From assembly GCA_029776225.1 (NCBI GenBank), contig JAKOTR010000022.1, positions 186,001-250,000 on the forward strand: a DNA stretch of 64,000 nucleotides. The letters run 5' to 3'. This document shows, in pieces, positions 56,965 to 64,000 of this stretch. The notes under the pieces are model-generated. The model searched no databases and was not told the DNA's origin. It saw nothing but the letters and a program-made list of their open reading frames with translations. The stretch comes from Acidobacteriota bacterium. Lineage in GTDB: Bacteria > Acidobacteriota > Terriglobia > Bryobacterales > Bryobacteraceae. The position numbers were made by a program, and so were the translations under genes. Numbering within the stretch: the first letter of the stretch is position 1; every line of letters starts with the position of its first letter.

Positions 56965-57264
56965 CTAGTTCTCCTGGGTTGAATCTGTTGCCCGGGCGGA
57001 TTCAAGGGCCGCGTTGATGTCAGCGCGGAGCGCCTCGATCTCGGCCCGGACCAGTGTCATCTGCTCCAGCTCGCTGAACTGAGCCAGTTGCGTAAGAAAC
57101 TGCGTACCGTCAACCGGATTCAGCGGGTTCTGGTGTCTGATTTGGGTCACCAGCAGCTTGAGGAACATGTCCTTGTCGGACAGCTTGTCCTTCTGTGTGG
57201 TGGCCTGTGTTGCGGAATTCTCAGCGGCCGTACTCTGGGTTGCGCTGCTCACTCCTGTTGTCAT
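56965..57264 (-). CDS. flgD: Hook-capping protein FlgD, minimal form
   Basis: The 99-aa product has the FlgD N-terminal domain only: [53 protein letters not shown]. The C-terminal Tudor/Ig-like cap domains of E. coli FlgD (about 230 aa) are absent. FlgD guides hook assembly. It overlaps the fliK stop by 4 nt and lies 1 nt from the flgE start. No frameshift is visible after its stop, so the short length appears natural. Confidence 0.9.
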   Translation of the reverse strand: MTTGVSSATQSTAAENSATQATTQKDKLSDKDMFLKLLVTQIRHQNPLNPVDGTQFLTQLAQFSELEQMTLVRAEIEALRADINAALESARATDSTQEN

Positions 57265-59135
57265 GCGAAGGTGCTCCTGATGGGATTGTCATTGCGGCCG
57301 CGGAATGCGCCTTCGAGCATTTCCAGCCACTCCGGGCGTGCCTCGTCCTGTCTGCGCCGCTGCTGCTGTTCCGGCGATCCTTCTCCGGCGGCGTCCTGGC
57401 GCCCGCGGCCGAATTCCTGAGCGCTTTCATTTCCGGCGCCAGGATTCAGAGGCTGCGCCTGGCTGTCGGAGAGGGCGGCGGTCAGGCCGGCGTGAGCGCC
57501 GGACCCCTGGGGCCTCCAGGTCTCCGTTACGTACCCGCGATTTTCCAGATTCGCCACCAGCTCGCCCAAATTCTCGGCGAGCGATTGGTTGAGCCGCGCA
57601 TCCGCGGAACGGACGGCTACGTGGACCTGCCCCGCCCGTTCGACGACCTTCACCTCAACCCGTTCCGGCTCCCGGTCGCCTGCCCCCTGGCCCGGCACCA
57701 GCATCGACAGCTCGCGAAGCGGCTGCGGGGCGGCATCAGTCCGAACAGGCTCGAAATCCGCCCGCGCGGCCGGCATAACGGGGACGGCGCGTTCCGGCGG
57801 TGTCGCAGGCTTCAGCACCGCGGGGGCGGCCGGTGCTGACGCGGCCACCGCCTGCTCTAAAGCGGGCGCGGCCGTTTCCGAAGCTGGCGCGACGTGCGGC
57901 GTAGCCGGTTCTACCTGAATGCGCGGCCCAGCCGGTTCCACGTGAACGCGCGGTGGCGCAGTTGGTTCTGCTTGATCGCTAGAGGCAGCCGGTTTTATCT
58001 GAGCGCTGAAGGCCGCCTGTCTGGACGCTGCGGAAATGTTGTTTTCTGGCTGTAGGTCCGGGGCTGGCACGCGCGCTTCGGAAGCTTTGGCCGGCGCAGG
58101 CTGCACCGGATCTACCGGGGCTGGCCGCGCCGGAGCAAGCGCCTGTCGATTGGAACCCGCAGGCGCGGGCCTTGGAACTGTGGTAGCCTCACCGCGCTCG
58201 CTCAAGCGGACGGCGAATGCCACTTCTGTTTCGGTTGCCGGCCGGGTCTGCCCGGAAATGGTTTCAGTGTTTCCGGGTTGGGCCTGAACGGTTGTTTTGA
58301 CGGGGTTCTTGTTTTCGGATGTCCCAAAAATGTTGAGCGGCTGCGTGGGCCGGGGAGCGGCTGCATCGCGCGCGGCCGCAGCTTCAGCGGCCGGGGCGGG
58401 CGCTGGGTCCGCCATGGGAGCGGCGGCCGGCGCGGGAGACGGGGCTTCCGCACGATGATGAGCCGGAGGGGGAACCGGCGTTTCTGCCTCCTCGGCTGTC
58501 TGCGCCGGCTTTGCAGCCTGCCGGACCGGTTCGGATTTCTCTTCGTCTCCTTCTTCGATTGCGCGAGCCGCCAACGAGGCGGGTGCTGCCTCGGTTGCGG
58601 GCGCTTCTTCAGGAATTAGAGTCTCGAACTCCGCGGTGACAAAAGCCTCTAACTCCGCGGCGCCCATTGGTTGCGGCGGTAAATTTGGTTGCGCCGGCAA
58701 GTCCTGGAAGTCAGCCTGCGCGAGCGGCGGAGTGATCTCCGTGGCAGCGGGCTGGGGCTCGGATGGGGCCATCACTTCGAAGCCCCAGTCCGGCTTCGCC
58801 TGAGGCTCAGCCAACGGAACAAAGGTTTGGACCGGAAACAAGAACGCAGCCGGTTGTTCTTTTGTCTTCCGTTCTTCTCTTATTTGAGATGCGCTGTTTT
58901 GAAATTCGCCGTCTTCCGCTGCTTCGGGTTTTTCGGCGGCGTGGCCGGCGCTTTCAGGCGCCGCTGCGAGTTCCGGGGCGCCCGGAGGATTTTCAGGCGC
59001 CGTCCCGGGAATCAACTGGGACATCAGAGCCGAAAACTCCTCGGCGGCCGGAGAGTCTGCCTCGACGCGGGCCGGGGCACCCTCCGCCGGCGGCGCCATC
59101 GAGGCGAGAGGAAACGGCAGACATGCAGCAGTCAC
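57261..59135 (-). CDS. fliK: Flagellar hook-length control protein FliK
   Basis: The 624-aa product is mostly low-complexity Pro/Ala/Glu sequence, as in export-ruler proteins. It has one folded C-terminal domain (about 480-570: [60 protein letters not shown]) matching the Flg_hook domain of FliK. FliK measures the hook and acts on FlhB. GTG at 59135 is the annotated start; an ATG 12 codons downstream (59099) is equally possible. It heads the minus-strand flagellar arm and overlaps flgD by 4 nt. Confidence 0.85.
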   Translation of the reverse strand: MTAACLPFPLASMAPPAEGAPARVEADSPAAEEFSALMSQLIPGTAPENPPGAPELAAAPESAGHAAEKPEAAEDGEFQNSASQIREERKTKEQPAAFLFPVQTFVPLAEPQAKPDWGFEVMAPSEPQPAATEITPPLAQADFQDLPAQPNLPPQPMGAAELEAFVTAEFETLIPEEAPATEAAPASLAARAIEEGDEEKSEPVRQAAKPAQTAEEAETPVPPPAHHRAEAPSPAPAAAPMADPAPAPAAEAAAARDAAAPRPTQPLNIFGTSENKNPVKTTVQAQPGNTETISGQTRPATETEVAFAVRLSERGEATTVPRPAPAGSNRQALAPARPAPVDPVQPAPAKASEARVPAPDLQPENNISAASRQAAFSAQIKPAASSDQAEPTAPPRVHVEPAGPRIQVEPATPHVAPASETAAPALEQAVAASAPAAPAVLKPATPPERAVPVMPAARADFEPVRTDAAPQPLRELSMLVPGQGAGDREPERVEVKVVERAGQVHVAVRSADARLNQSLAENLGELVANLENRGYVTETWRPQGSGAHAGLTAALSDSQAQPLNPGAGNESAQEFGRGRQDAAGEGSPEQQQRRRQDEARPEWLEMLEGAFRGRNDNPIRSTFA

Positions 59136-59343
59136 GCCGCGGATGAGTGCAGTTCGATTGCCGCGATGCCCCGCCCCGTTTTCAGCGATTTAGCGGCGCG
59201 CCGTGGTACGAGATTTTGGCACGCCGCCTCAAGTGACCGGATTTTGTCGCAGCCGGAACATCTCCGTTTCAGCTTTTTGGTTCATTTATCTCGAATTTGA
59301 GCCGCGGACCGCAAATTGCACGGAGGCTCCCGGGAGATTATCC
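59136..59343. other. Divergent control region between the two flagellar arms
   Basis: These 208 nt separate fliK (minus) from flgF (plus) and should contain promoters for both arms. I looked for sigma-54 (TGGC-N8-TTGC) and sigma-28 (TAAA-N15-GCCGATAA) elements and found no good match. The part near flgF is AT-richer than the surroundings, consistent with a promoter. Confidence 0.4.
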
Positions 59344-60093
59344 ATGGATTCTCTGATGATTTCCGCCGCCAGTGGCATGCGTGCCCGAATGGAGTCGCTG
59401 GATATGCTGGCGAACAACCTGGCCAACGCCGCCACTGCTGGATACAAATCGGATCGCGAAATGTACAGCCTGTACGTCGCTCCGGAAGCGCTCGACCCCG
59501 CGCTGGCCGGCGAGAGTCCGCTGCCGTCGACTTTGCCGGTGGTGGAGCGCCGCTGGACGGATTTCAGCCAGGGCAATCTCACGCCGACTGGCAATCCGCT
59601 CGATTTTGCCCTCGCATCCGAAGGTTTTTTCGTCGTGAACGGGCCGAACGGTCCTCTTTATACGCGAAATGGCAGTTTCAGAATTTCCCCCACCGGAGTG
59701 CTGACCACGCACGAAGGCTACGCCGTACGCGGCGTGGACGGCCAGGTGATCCAAACCGTGGGATCGGAGCCGCTTGAAGTCTCGCGCGACGGCACCGTCC
59801 GGCAGGGCGGGATCGTGTTGGGACAGATTGCCGTGGTTGCTCCCGACAAAGCCAACCTGGAGAAGGCAGGCCGGAACTACTACCGCGCCGTGGATCCGGC
59901 CGTGACTCCGGCGCTGGTGGCGGACGCGGAGGTGCATCAGGGCAAGCTCGAAGCCTCGAATGTCAGCACGCCTGAAACCGCGGTGCGGCTGATCAACATT
60001 CTGAGGCAGTTCGAGATGCTTCAGAAGGCCGCTATGCTGGGCGGCGAGATGAACCGCCGCGCAATCGAGGAAGTGGCGCGGGTAAATCCGTAG
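59344..60093 (+). CDS. flgF: Flagellar proximal rod protein FlgF
   Basis: The 249-aa product has the rod N-terminal motif (SLMISAASGMRARMESLDML, ANNLANAATAGYKSDREMYS), LASEGFFVVNGPNGPLYTRN and the C-terminal EASNVSTPETAVRLINILRQ with FEMLQKAAM. It is a rod protein close to FlgG; the position directly before flgG favours FlgF. GGGAG precedes ATG 59344. It begins the plus-strand operon flgF-flgG-flgA-flgH-flgI-flgJ-flgM. Confidence 0.9.
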   Translation: MDSLMISAASGMRARMESLDMLANNLANAATAGYKSDREMYSLYVAPEALDPALAGESPLPSTLPVVERRWTDFSQGNLTPTGNPLDFALASEGFFVVNGPNGPLYTRNGSFRISPTGVLTTHEGYAVRGVDGQVIQTVGSEPLEVSRDGTVRQGGIVLGQIAVVAPDKANLEKAGRNYYRAVDPAVTPALVADAEVHQGKLEASNVSTPETAVRLINILRQFEMLQKAAMLGGEMNRRAIEEVARVNP

Positions 60094-60106
60094 GAAGGAG
60101 CTTCAG

Positions 60107-60898
60107 ATGATACGAGCCCTTTACAGCGCTGCGAGCGGCATGACCGCGCAGCAGATGAACGTGGACAACATCGCTCACAACCTGGCCAATGCCAATACGG
60201 CCGGATTCAAAGCGCGGCGAACGCAGTTCCAGGACCTGCTCTATCAGAACTTCGTTCAGCCGGGCGCCTCAGCCGGGACGCAGACGGTGGTGCCCAGCGG
60301 GCTTCAGCTTGGCCTGGGCACGCGGCCGGCGTCCAACGAAATCATTTTCACCCAGGGGAACTTCGAAATGACCAACAATCCCCTGGACATCGTCATCCAG
60401 GGGCGCGGCTTCTTCCAGGTGCGCCGGCCGTCGGGCGAGCTCGCTTACACGCGGGCGGGGACGTTCCATCTGGACCGTGACGGAAACGTGGTCACGGCCG
60501 ACGGGGATCCGCTCGAACCGCAAATAACCATCCCGCCCGAGGCGCAATCCATCACGATTGCGCCGGACGGCACCGTGAGCTACACCCGGCCAGGCGACAC
60601 ATCCGCGCAGATTGCCGGACAGATCCTGCTCGCCAACTTCGCGAACCCGGCGGGTCTGAACAGCATCGGGCACAACCTTTATCTGCCGACGGATGCCTCG
60701 GGAGATCCGACTATCGGCGAACCCGGCGGGCAGGAGGGCCTGGGCACGCTGCAACAGTACTTCATCGAGCAATCGAATGTCAGCGTGGTGGAAGAATTCA
60801 TCAACCTGATCGTCAGCCAGCGCGCCTATGAGGCCAATTCGAAAGTGGTGAAGGCGGCTGACGACATGTACCAGCAGGTCAACCAGCTAGCGCGATGA
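60107..60898 (+). CDS. flgG: Flagellar distal rod protein FlgG
   Basis: The 263-aa product shows the full FlgG sequence pattern: MIRALYSAASGMTAQQMNVD, NIAHNLANANTAGFKARRTQ, FTQGNFEMTNNPLDIVIQGR, GFFQVRRPSGELAYTRAGTF and IEQSNVSVVEEFINLIVSQR followed by AYEANSKVVKAADDM. It forms the outer rod that passes through the P and L rings. GGAAGGAG is a strong ribosome binding site. Overlap ATGA with flgA. Confidence 0.96.
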   Translation: MIRALYSAASGMTAQQMNVDNIAHNLANANTAGFKARRTQFQDLLYQNFVQPGASAGTQTVVPSGLQLGLGTRPASNEIIFTQGNFEMTNNPLDIVIQGRGFFQVRRPSGELAYTRAGTFHLDRDGNVVTADGDPLEPQITIPPEAQSITIAPDGTVSYTRPGDTSAQIAGQILLANFANPAGLNSIGHNLYLPTDASGDPTIGEPGGQEGLGTLQQYFIEQSNVSVVEEFINLIVSQRAYEANSKVVKAADDMYQQVNQLAR

Positions 60899-61764
60899 TC
60901 ATTCTGGCGGCGGCGCTAGCTGCAGGTTGCATTTCCGTGGAAGGGGATCGCATCCGCGCGGCTGATCTGGCCGCGGCGGTTCCGGCGTTTGCCGCCCTGG
61001 CGCCCGATGCGGAACTGGGATACACGCCCGCGCCCGGGGCGCACCGCATGCTGAGCCCGGGGGAGGTGGCGCGCATGGCCGCACGGCACGGGATCGCGCT
61101 TGAGACGGCACCCGGCTTGTGTATCGAGCGGGCGATGGAGCACCTGACGGAAGAGCGCGTGCTGGCTGCGCTGCGCGCGGCGGTGGGCAACCCCGAAGCC
61201 CGGATCGAACTGCTGGACTTCAGCCGTTACAAAGTGCCGCGCGGCGAACTGGAATTTGCCCGGAGCGGATACACGCCGCCTCCCGAGGGCGCTGACGTCC
61301 CGGTTGTGTGGCGGGGAAAACTCAAGTACGCGGGAAACCGCAGCATGCCGGTTTGGGCGCGGGTGCGGATAGGCATTCCGGGAAAAAGGCTGGTCGCGGC
61401 GGAGGACTTGCCGGCTGGCCTGCCCATTCAGGCCTCGCAGGTTCGGGTCGAGACAACCGAAATGCCGCTGTTCGCTGCCGCGCCAACGCAGTCCGTGGAG
61501 GACGTTGTCGGGCGCGTGCCGAAGCGCACGATCCGTGCGGGCGAAGCGGTGCCGGCAGGTGTTCTCGAAGCTCCGCTCGAGGTCGAGCGCGGGGAGACGG
61601 TCACCGTGAAGGTGAACAGCGGCGCGGCTCAGCTCAGCCTGAAGGCGAAGGCGGTAACCCCGGGACGCAAGGGCGATTTGATCATGCTGCGCAATCCCGA
61701 TAACGGCCGGAGATTCCAGGGCCGTGTGGAAGGTCAAGGAAGGGTCATCGTCGATGCGAAATAG
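60895..61764 (+). CDS. flgA: P-ring assembly chaperone FlgA
   Basis: The 289-aa product has a short hydrophobic N-terminus (MIILAAALAAGC). The FlgA SAF domain and C-terminal domain include RLVAAEDLPAGLPIQASQVR, VGRVPKRTIRAGEAVPAGVL and GETVTVKVNSGAAQLSLKAK. FlgA helps FlgI build the periplasmic ring. Cys12 follows a Gly and looks like a weak lipobox, which would be unusual for FlgA; the start may also be cut short. It overlaps flgG by 4 nt and flgH by 11 nt. Confidence 0.9.
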   Translation: MIILAAALAAGCISVEGDRIRAADLAAAVPAFAALAPDAELGYTPAPGAHRMLSPGEVARMAARHGIALETAPGLCIERAMEHLTEERVLAALRAAVGNPEARIELLDFSRYKVPRGELEFARSGYTPPPEGADVPVVWRGKLKYAGNRSMPVWARVRIGIPGKRLVAAEDLPAGLPIQASQVRVETTEMPLFAAAPTQSVEDVVGRVPKRTIRAGEAVPAGVLEAPLEVERGETVTVKVNSGAAQLSLKAKAVTPGRKGDLIMLRNPDNGRRFQGRVEGQGRVIVDAK

Positions 61765-62440
61765 CTTTTTTTGGGCGGCTTTGCTCGCCATCGCGGCACA
61801 GGCCGCCGACAAAGACAAGACGCTGTCGCCGCTCGATCAGTATGTACAGCAGGCGGTGGCAAACGCGGAGCGCGCGGCGGGGCGCGAATCCGCGCCTGGC
61901 TCCATCTGGCAGCCGGGAGCGCTGCTCGGGAACCTGGCGAGCGACCCGAAAGCTTCGCAGGTGGACGATCTGGTGACGATTATCGTGACCGAGCGCGCCT
62001 CGGCCATCGCCAAGGGGACCACGAAAAGCGCGCGGGCCTCGAAAGCCAATTACTCGGTGGGAGCGGCATTCGGGAGGACGAACCCGTCCGGTCCGCTGGC
62101 CAACATGCTTTCGGCGGCGGGCGAGCAGTCGCTGGCGGGTGAGGGGGCCACGACGCGGGAAACCGTGCTGACGACAACCATATCGGCGCGGGTCGCGGCG
62201 GTACTGCCGAACGGCTATTTGGTGCTGGAGGGCTCCAAGAACGTTGCAGTGAACTCGGAAAACCAGATCGTCACGGTGCGCGGGGTGGCGCGGCCGCTGG
62301 ACATCGCGCCGGATAACACGATTTTTTCGGACCGCCTGGCGCAGCTTGAAGTCCTCATCAACGGCAAGGGAGTCGTGAACGACGCCATAAGGCGCCCGTT
62401 CTTCCTCTACCGGCTCCTGCTCGGACTGCTTCCGTTTTAG
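61754..62440 (+). CDS. flgH: Flagellar L-ring protein FlgH
   Basis: The 228-aa product has an N-terminal signal (SFFWAALLAIAAQA) and the FlgH core: DLVTIIVTERASAIAKGTT, GEGATTRETVLTTTISARVA, LPNGYLVLEGSKNVAVNSEN and QIVTVRGVARPLDIAPDNTI. It ends with helical DAIRRPFFLYRLLLGLLPF, a variant of the normal GWLSRFFL-type end. FlgH is usually an outer-membrane lipoprotein with an N-terminal Cys, but this protein contains no Cys at all, so it cannot be lipid-modified. It forms the outer-membrane bushing. Confidence 0.92.
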   Translation: MRNSFFWAALLAIAAQAADKDKTLSPLDQYVQQAVANAERAAGRESAPGSIWQPGALLGNLASDPKASQVDDLVTIIVTERASAIAKGTTKSARASKANYSVGAAFGRTNPSGPLANMLSAAGEQSLAGEGATTRETVLTTTISARVAAVLPNGYLVLEGSKNVAVNSENQIVTVRGVARPLDIAPDNTIFSDRLAQLEVLINGKGVVNDAIRRPFFLYRLLLGLLPF

Positions 62441-62443
62441 ACC

Positions 62444-63538
62444 ATGCACAACCGGATTCTGGCAATCACGCTGTTGATCACAAGTTCGCTGAGCGCGGCC
62501 GCGCGCCTGAAGGAACTGGCCGCCGTGGAAGGCGTGCGGGACAACCAGTTGGTCGGCTACGGGCTGGTGGTCGGACTGGCGGGCACGGGCGACCGCCGGC
62601 AGACGATCTTTTCCGCACAGAGTCTGACGAACATGCTGGAGCGTATGGGAATCTCGGTGCCGCCGGAGGCCATACGGGTTAGCAACACCGCGGCGGTGAT
62701 GGTGACGGCGACGCTGCCCCCGTTCGCGCAGCCGGGCGCCCGGATCGATGCGACCGTGGCGGCGATCGGCGATGCCACGAACCTGCAGGGCGGCCTGCTG
62801 GTCCTCACGTCGCTGCGCGGCGCCGACGGGCGTGTTTTTGCGGTGGCCCAGGGGCCGGTGGTCACGGGAGGCTTCGCCGCGGGGCGCGCCGGCACGCAGC
62901 AGACTTTGAACCATCCCACCGTGGGGCGCATTCCCAACGGCGCAATCGTCGAACGAGCCGCGCCGACGCCGGCGCCGGGAAGCCGGTTCCGCTTGCAGCT
63001 CCGGCAGGCGGATTTCACTACCGCCGCTCGCGTGGCCGCCGCCATCAACAAGAAATTCGCCGCCGGCGGAACCCCGGTGGCGCGCGCGGAGAACTCGGCG
63101 CTGGTCAGTGTTGATATTCCCCCTTCTTATAGCGAGCGCGCGACGGAATTCGTGGCCGAGCTGGAAAACCTGACGGTTGAGGCGGACCGCCCGGCCAAGG
63201 TGGCGATCAACGAGCGCACCGGAACGGTGGCCATAGGCAAGGAGGTGCGCATCTCGCCGGTGGCGGTGATGCACGGCAATCTGGCGGTCGAGATCCAGAC
63301 GACCTATCAGGTGTCCCAGCCCGCTCCCTTTACGAGCGGGACCACGGCGGTGGTGCCGCAAGTAGACGTTGCCGTGCAACAGGAAAAAGCGCGCACGATC
63401 ATGCTGAAGGAGGGCGCGACGGTGGAGGAACTAGTGCGCGCGCTGATGGCCATCGGCGCTACGCCGCGCGACATCATCGCGATTCTCCAGAACCTGCGGG
63501 CCGTGGGAGCGCTGGAAGCCGAACTGGAGGTGATCTGA
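62444..63538 (+). CDS. flgI: Flagellar P-ring protein FlgI
   Basis: The 364-aa product has a signal peptide (ILAITLLITSSLSAAA) and the FlgI sequence: RLKELAAVEGVRDNQLVGYG, LVVGLAGTGDRRQTIFSAQS, AVMVTATLPPFAQPGARIDA, NERTGTVAIGKEVRISPVAV and MLKEGATVEELVRALMAIGA. It builds the periplasmic ring in peptidoglycan. Its presence with FlgH confirms a diderm envelope. Its last base is the first of the flgJ ATG (TGATG). Confidence 0.97.
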   Translation: MHNRILAITLLITSSLSAAARLKELAAVEGVRDNQLVGYGLVVGLAGTGDRRQTIFSAQSLTNMLERMGISVPPEAIRVSNTAAVMVTATLPPFAQPGARIDATVAAIGDATNLQGGLLVLTSLRGADGRVFAVAQGPVVTGGFAAGRAGTQQTLNHPTVGRIPNGAIVERAAPTPAPGSRFRLQLRQADFTTAARVAAAINKKFAAGGTPVARAENSALVSVDIPPSYSERATEFVAELENLTVEADRPAKVAINERTGTVAIGKEVRISPVAVMHGNLAVEIQTTYQVSQPAPFTSGTTAVVPQVDVAVQQEKARTIMLKEGATVEELVRALMAIGATPRDIIAILQNLRAVGALEAELEVI

Positions 63539-63849
63539 TGCGGATTGATGCGCTGGGCGCCGCTCCGGCCGGTGATGCCCGGCCGCGGGCCGAAAATGTC
63601 CGGGATGCGGCGGCGCAGTTCGAAGCGCTGCTGATTGCGCAGTTGCTCAAGTGCATGCGCGGATCGGATGGCGAGGGATGGTTGGGAACCGGCGGCGACC
63701 AGGCCGGGGACACCATGATGGAAGTAGCCGAGGAACATCTTGCCCGCGTGCTGGCTTCTCAGGGCGGGCTCGGGCTGGCGAAGCTGGTGGTGGAAGGACT
63801 GGAGCGTACGTCCATGGCGGCTCAAGAAAGTGGTACCCAGGTTCGATAA
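63538..63849 (+). CDS. flgJ: Rod-cap protein FlgJ, rod-binding domain only
   Basis: The 103-aa product matches the N-terminal rod-binding domain of FlgJ (VRDAAAQFEALLIAQLLKCM, GDQAGDTMMEVAEEHLARVL, ASQGGLGLAKLVVEGLE). The C-terminal muramidase of enterobacterial FlgJ is absent, as in many bacteria where a separate hydrolase opens the peptidoglycan. Overlaps flgI by 1 nt. Confidence 0.9.
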   Translation: MRIDALGAAPAGDARPRAENVRDAAAQFEALLIAQLLKCMRGSDGEGWLGTGGDQAGDTMMEVAEEHLARVLASQGGLGLAKLVVEGLERTSMAAQESGTQVR

Positions 63850-63862
63850 GATCTAAGAGACA

Positions 63863-64000
63863 ATGCGGATCGGCGACCTGAATACGGCACCCGTCAATCC
63901 GGCCGGCTCCCCGGCTATTGACAAGCACAAGGGACATGAAACGCCAGCCGAGTCTAAAGATGCCGTGGAGTTATCGCGGCTGTCGCGGGCGGTGATGGCT
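63863..64000 (+). CDS. flgM: Probable anti-sigma-28 factor FlgM, 3'-partial
   Basis: An ATG at 63863, 13 nt after flgJ, opens a frame that continues past the window end; 46 codons are visible. The start MRIGDLN, a Pro/Gly-rich linker and then KDAVELSRLSRAVM resemble the N-terminal half of FlgM (short disordered part, then a V-x-L-S-x-L-S-R helix). FlgM holds FliA until the hook is finished and is then exported. The assignment relies on this motif and on position after flgJ. The C-terminal sigma-binding helices are beyond the window. Confidence 0.7.
   Translation, partial: MRIGDLNTAPVNPAGSPAIDKHKGHETPAESKDAVELSRLSRAVMA

Noticed and set aside
48193-57264. Virulence-type (injectisome) type III secretion system
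   Set aside because: The export genes are interleaved with flgD, flgE, fliK, flhF and fliA and continue to rod and ring genes, so the system is flagellar.
59210-59235. Possible sigma-54 promoter (TTTTGGCACG) before flgF
   Set aside because: The GG of the -24 part is not followed by GC at the right distance; the -12 part is missing.
61745-63379. 544-residue minus-strand open frame opposite flgH/flgI
   Set aside because: Antisense shadow of typical L- and P-ring genes.
1-64000. CRISPR arrays, tRNA/rRNA genes, insertion sequences, integrase or phage genes
   Set aside because: No regularly spaced repeats, cloverleaf-like sequences, transposase/integrase motifs or inverted terminal repeats were seen. 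Short RNA genes cannot be fully excluded without a covariance-model search.

Overview
The window is about 64 kb of high-GC chromosomal DNA from a flagellated, Gram-negative acidobacterium, most likely of the Bryobacterales/Solibacter group. The main clue is the large secreted protein at 29115-32072, which ends in the C-terminal domain known almost only from Solibacter-type Acidobacteria (TIGR03437). Two 'VWFA-related Acidobacterial' proteins, outer-membrane flagellar L- and P-ring genes and a PEP-CTERM protein agree with this. I see no rRNA, tRNA, transposase, prophage or CRISPR array. The sequence is gene-dense, with many 1-14 nt start/stop overlaps.

Layout. 1-9900: metabolic and housekeeping genes, namely ATP-dependent PEP carboxykinase (5' truncated by the window), an FAD amine-oxidase-like oxidoreductase, a sugar epimerase with a secreted DUF1080 hydrolase, a pair of SMR/EamA-like membrane proteins, an Hpt protein, the futalosine-pathway enzyme MqnD, a HEAT-repeat protein and a secreted nucleoside hydrolase. 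9885-13105: a minus-strand operon in which a soluble PRC-barrel/MgtE-N/CBS protein precedes an NRAMP-related transporter and a Yip1-like protein, probably a magnesium uptake module. 13389-14290: a VWFA-related gene broken by an 8-bp tandem duplication. 14404-21872: ribosomal protein S1, an ECF sigma factor, an M48 metalloprotease, an AtzG-like/amidase pair, a LuxR-type regulator and a large membrane protein. 21939-28982: a Tad/Flp pilus operon (CpaB, CpaC, CpaE/TadZ, CpaF, TadB, TadC) with two unrecognised small proteins at its ends and no pilin gene. 29087-33049: surface and secreted proteins. 33093-38920: a glycosidase and a MurA-MurQ-epimerase-aminotransferase block. 39177-40215: a PEP-CTERM protein and an A-type Fe-S carrier. 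40418-46858: two consecutive sigma/anti-sigma modules with envelope proteins. 46779-64000: a large flagellar locus arranged as two divergent arms.

The flagellar minus arm reads fliK-flgD-flgE-fliN-fliO-fliP-fliQ-fliR-flhB-flhA-flhF-fliA-fliN/Y-(SwrB-like). The plus arm reads flgF-flgG-flgA-flgH-flgI-flgJ-flgM (truncated by the window end). Together they encode the export gate, hook, rod and ring proteins, the sigma-28 factor and its probable anti-sigma factor.

The observations most worth following are the split magnesium sensor/transporter operon, the SwrB-like gene placed after fliA and fliY, two VWFA-related genes with disturbed 5' ends, two tandem five-codon reading frames coupled to the TIGR03437 gene, and small unrecognised proteins inside the Tad operon. 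None is proven to be a new system from sequence alone.
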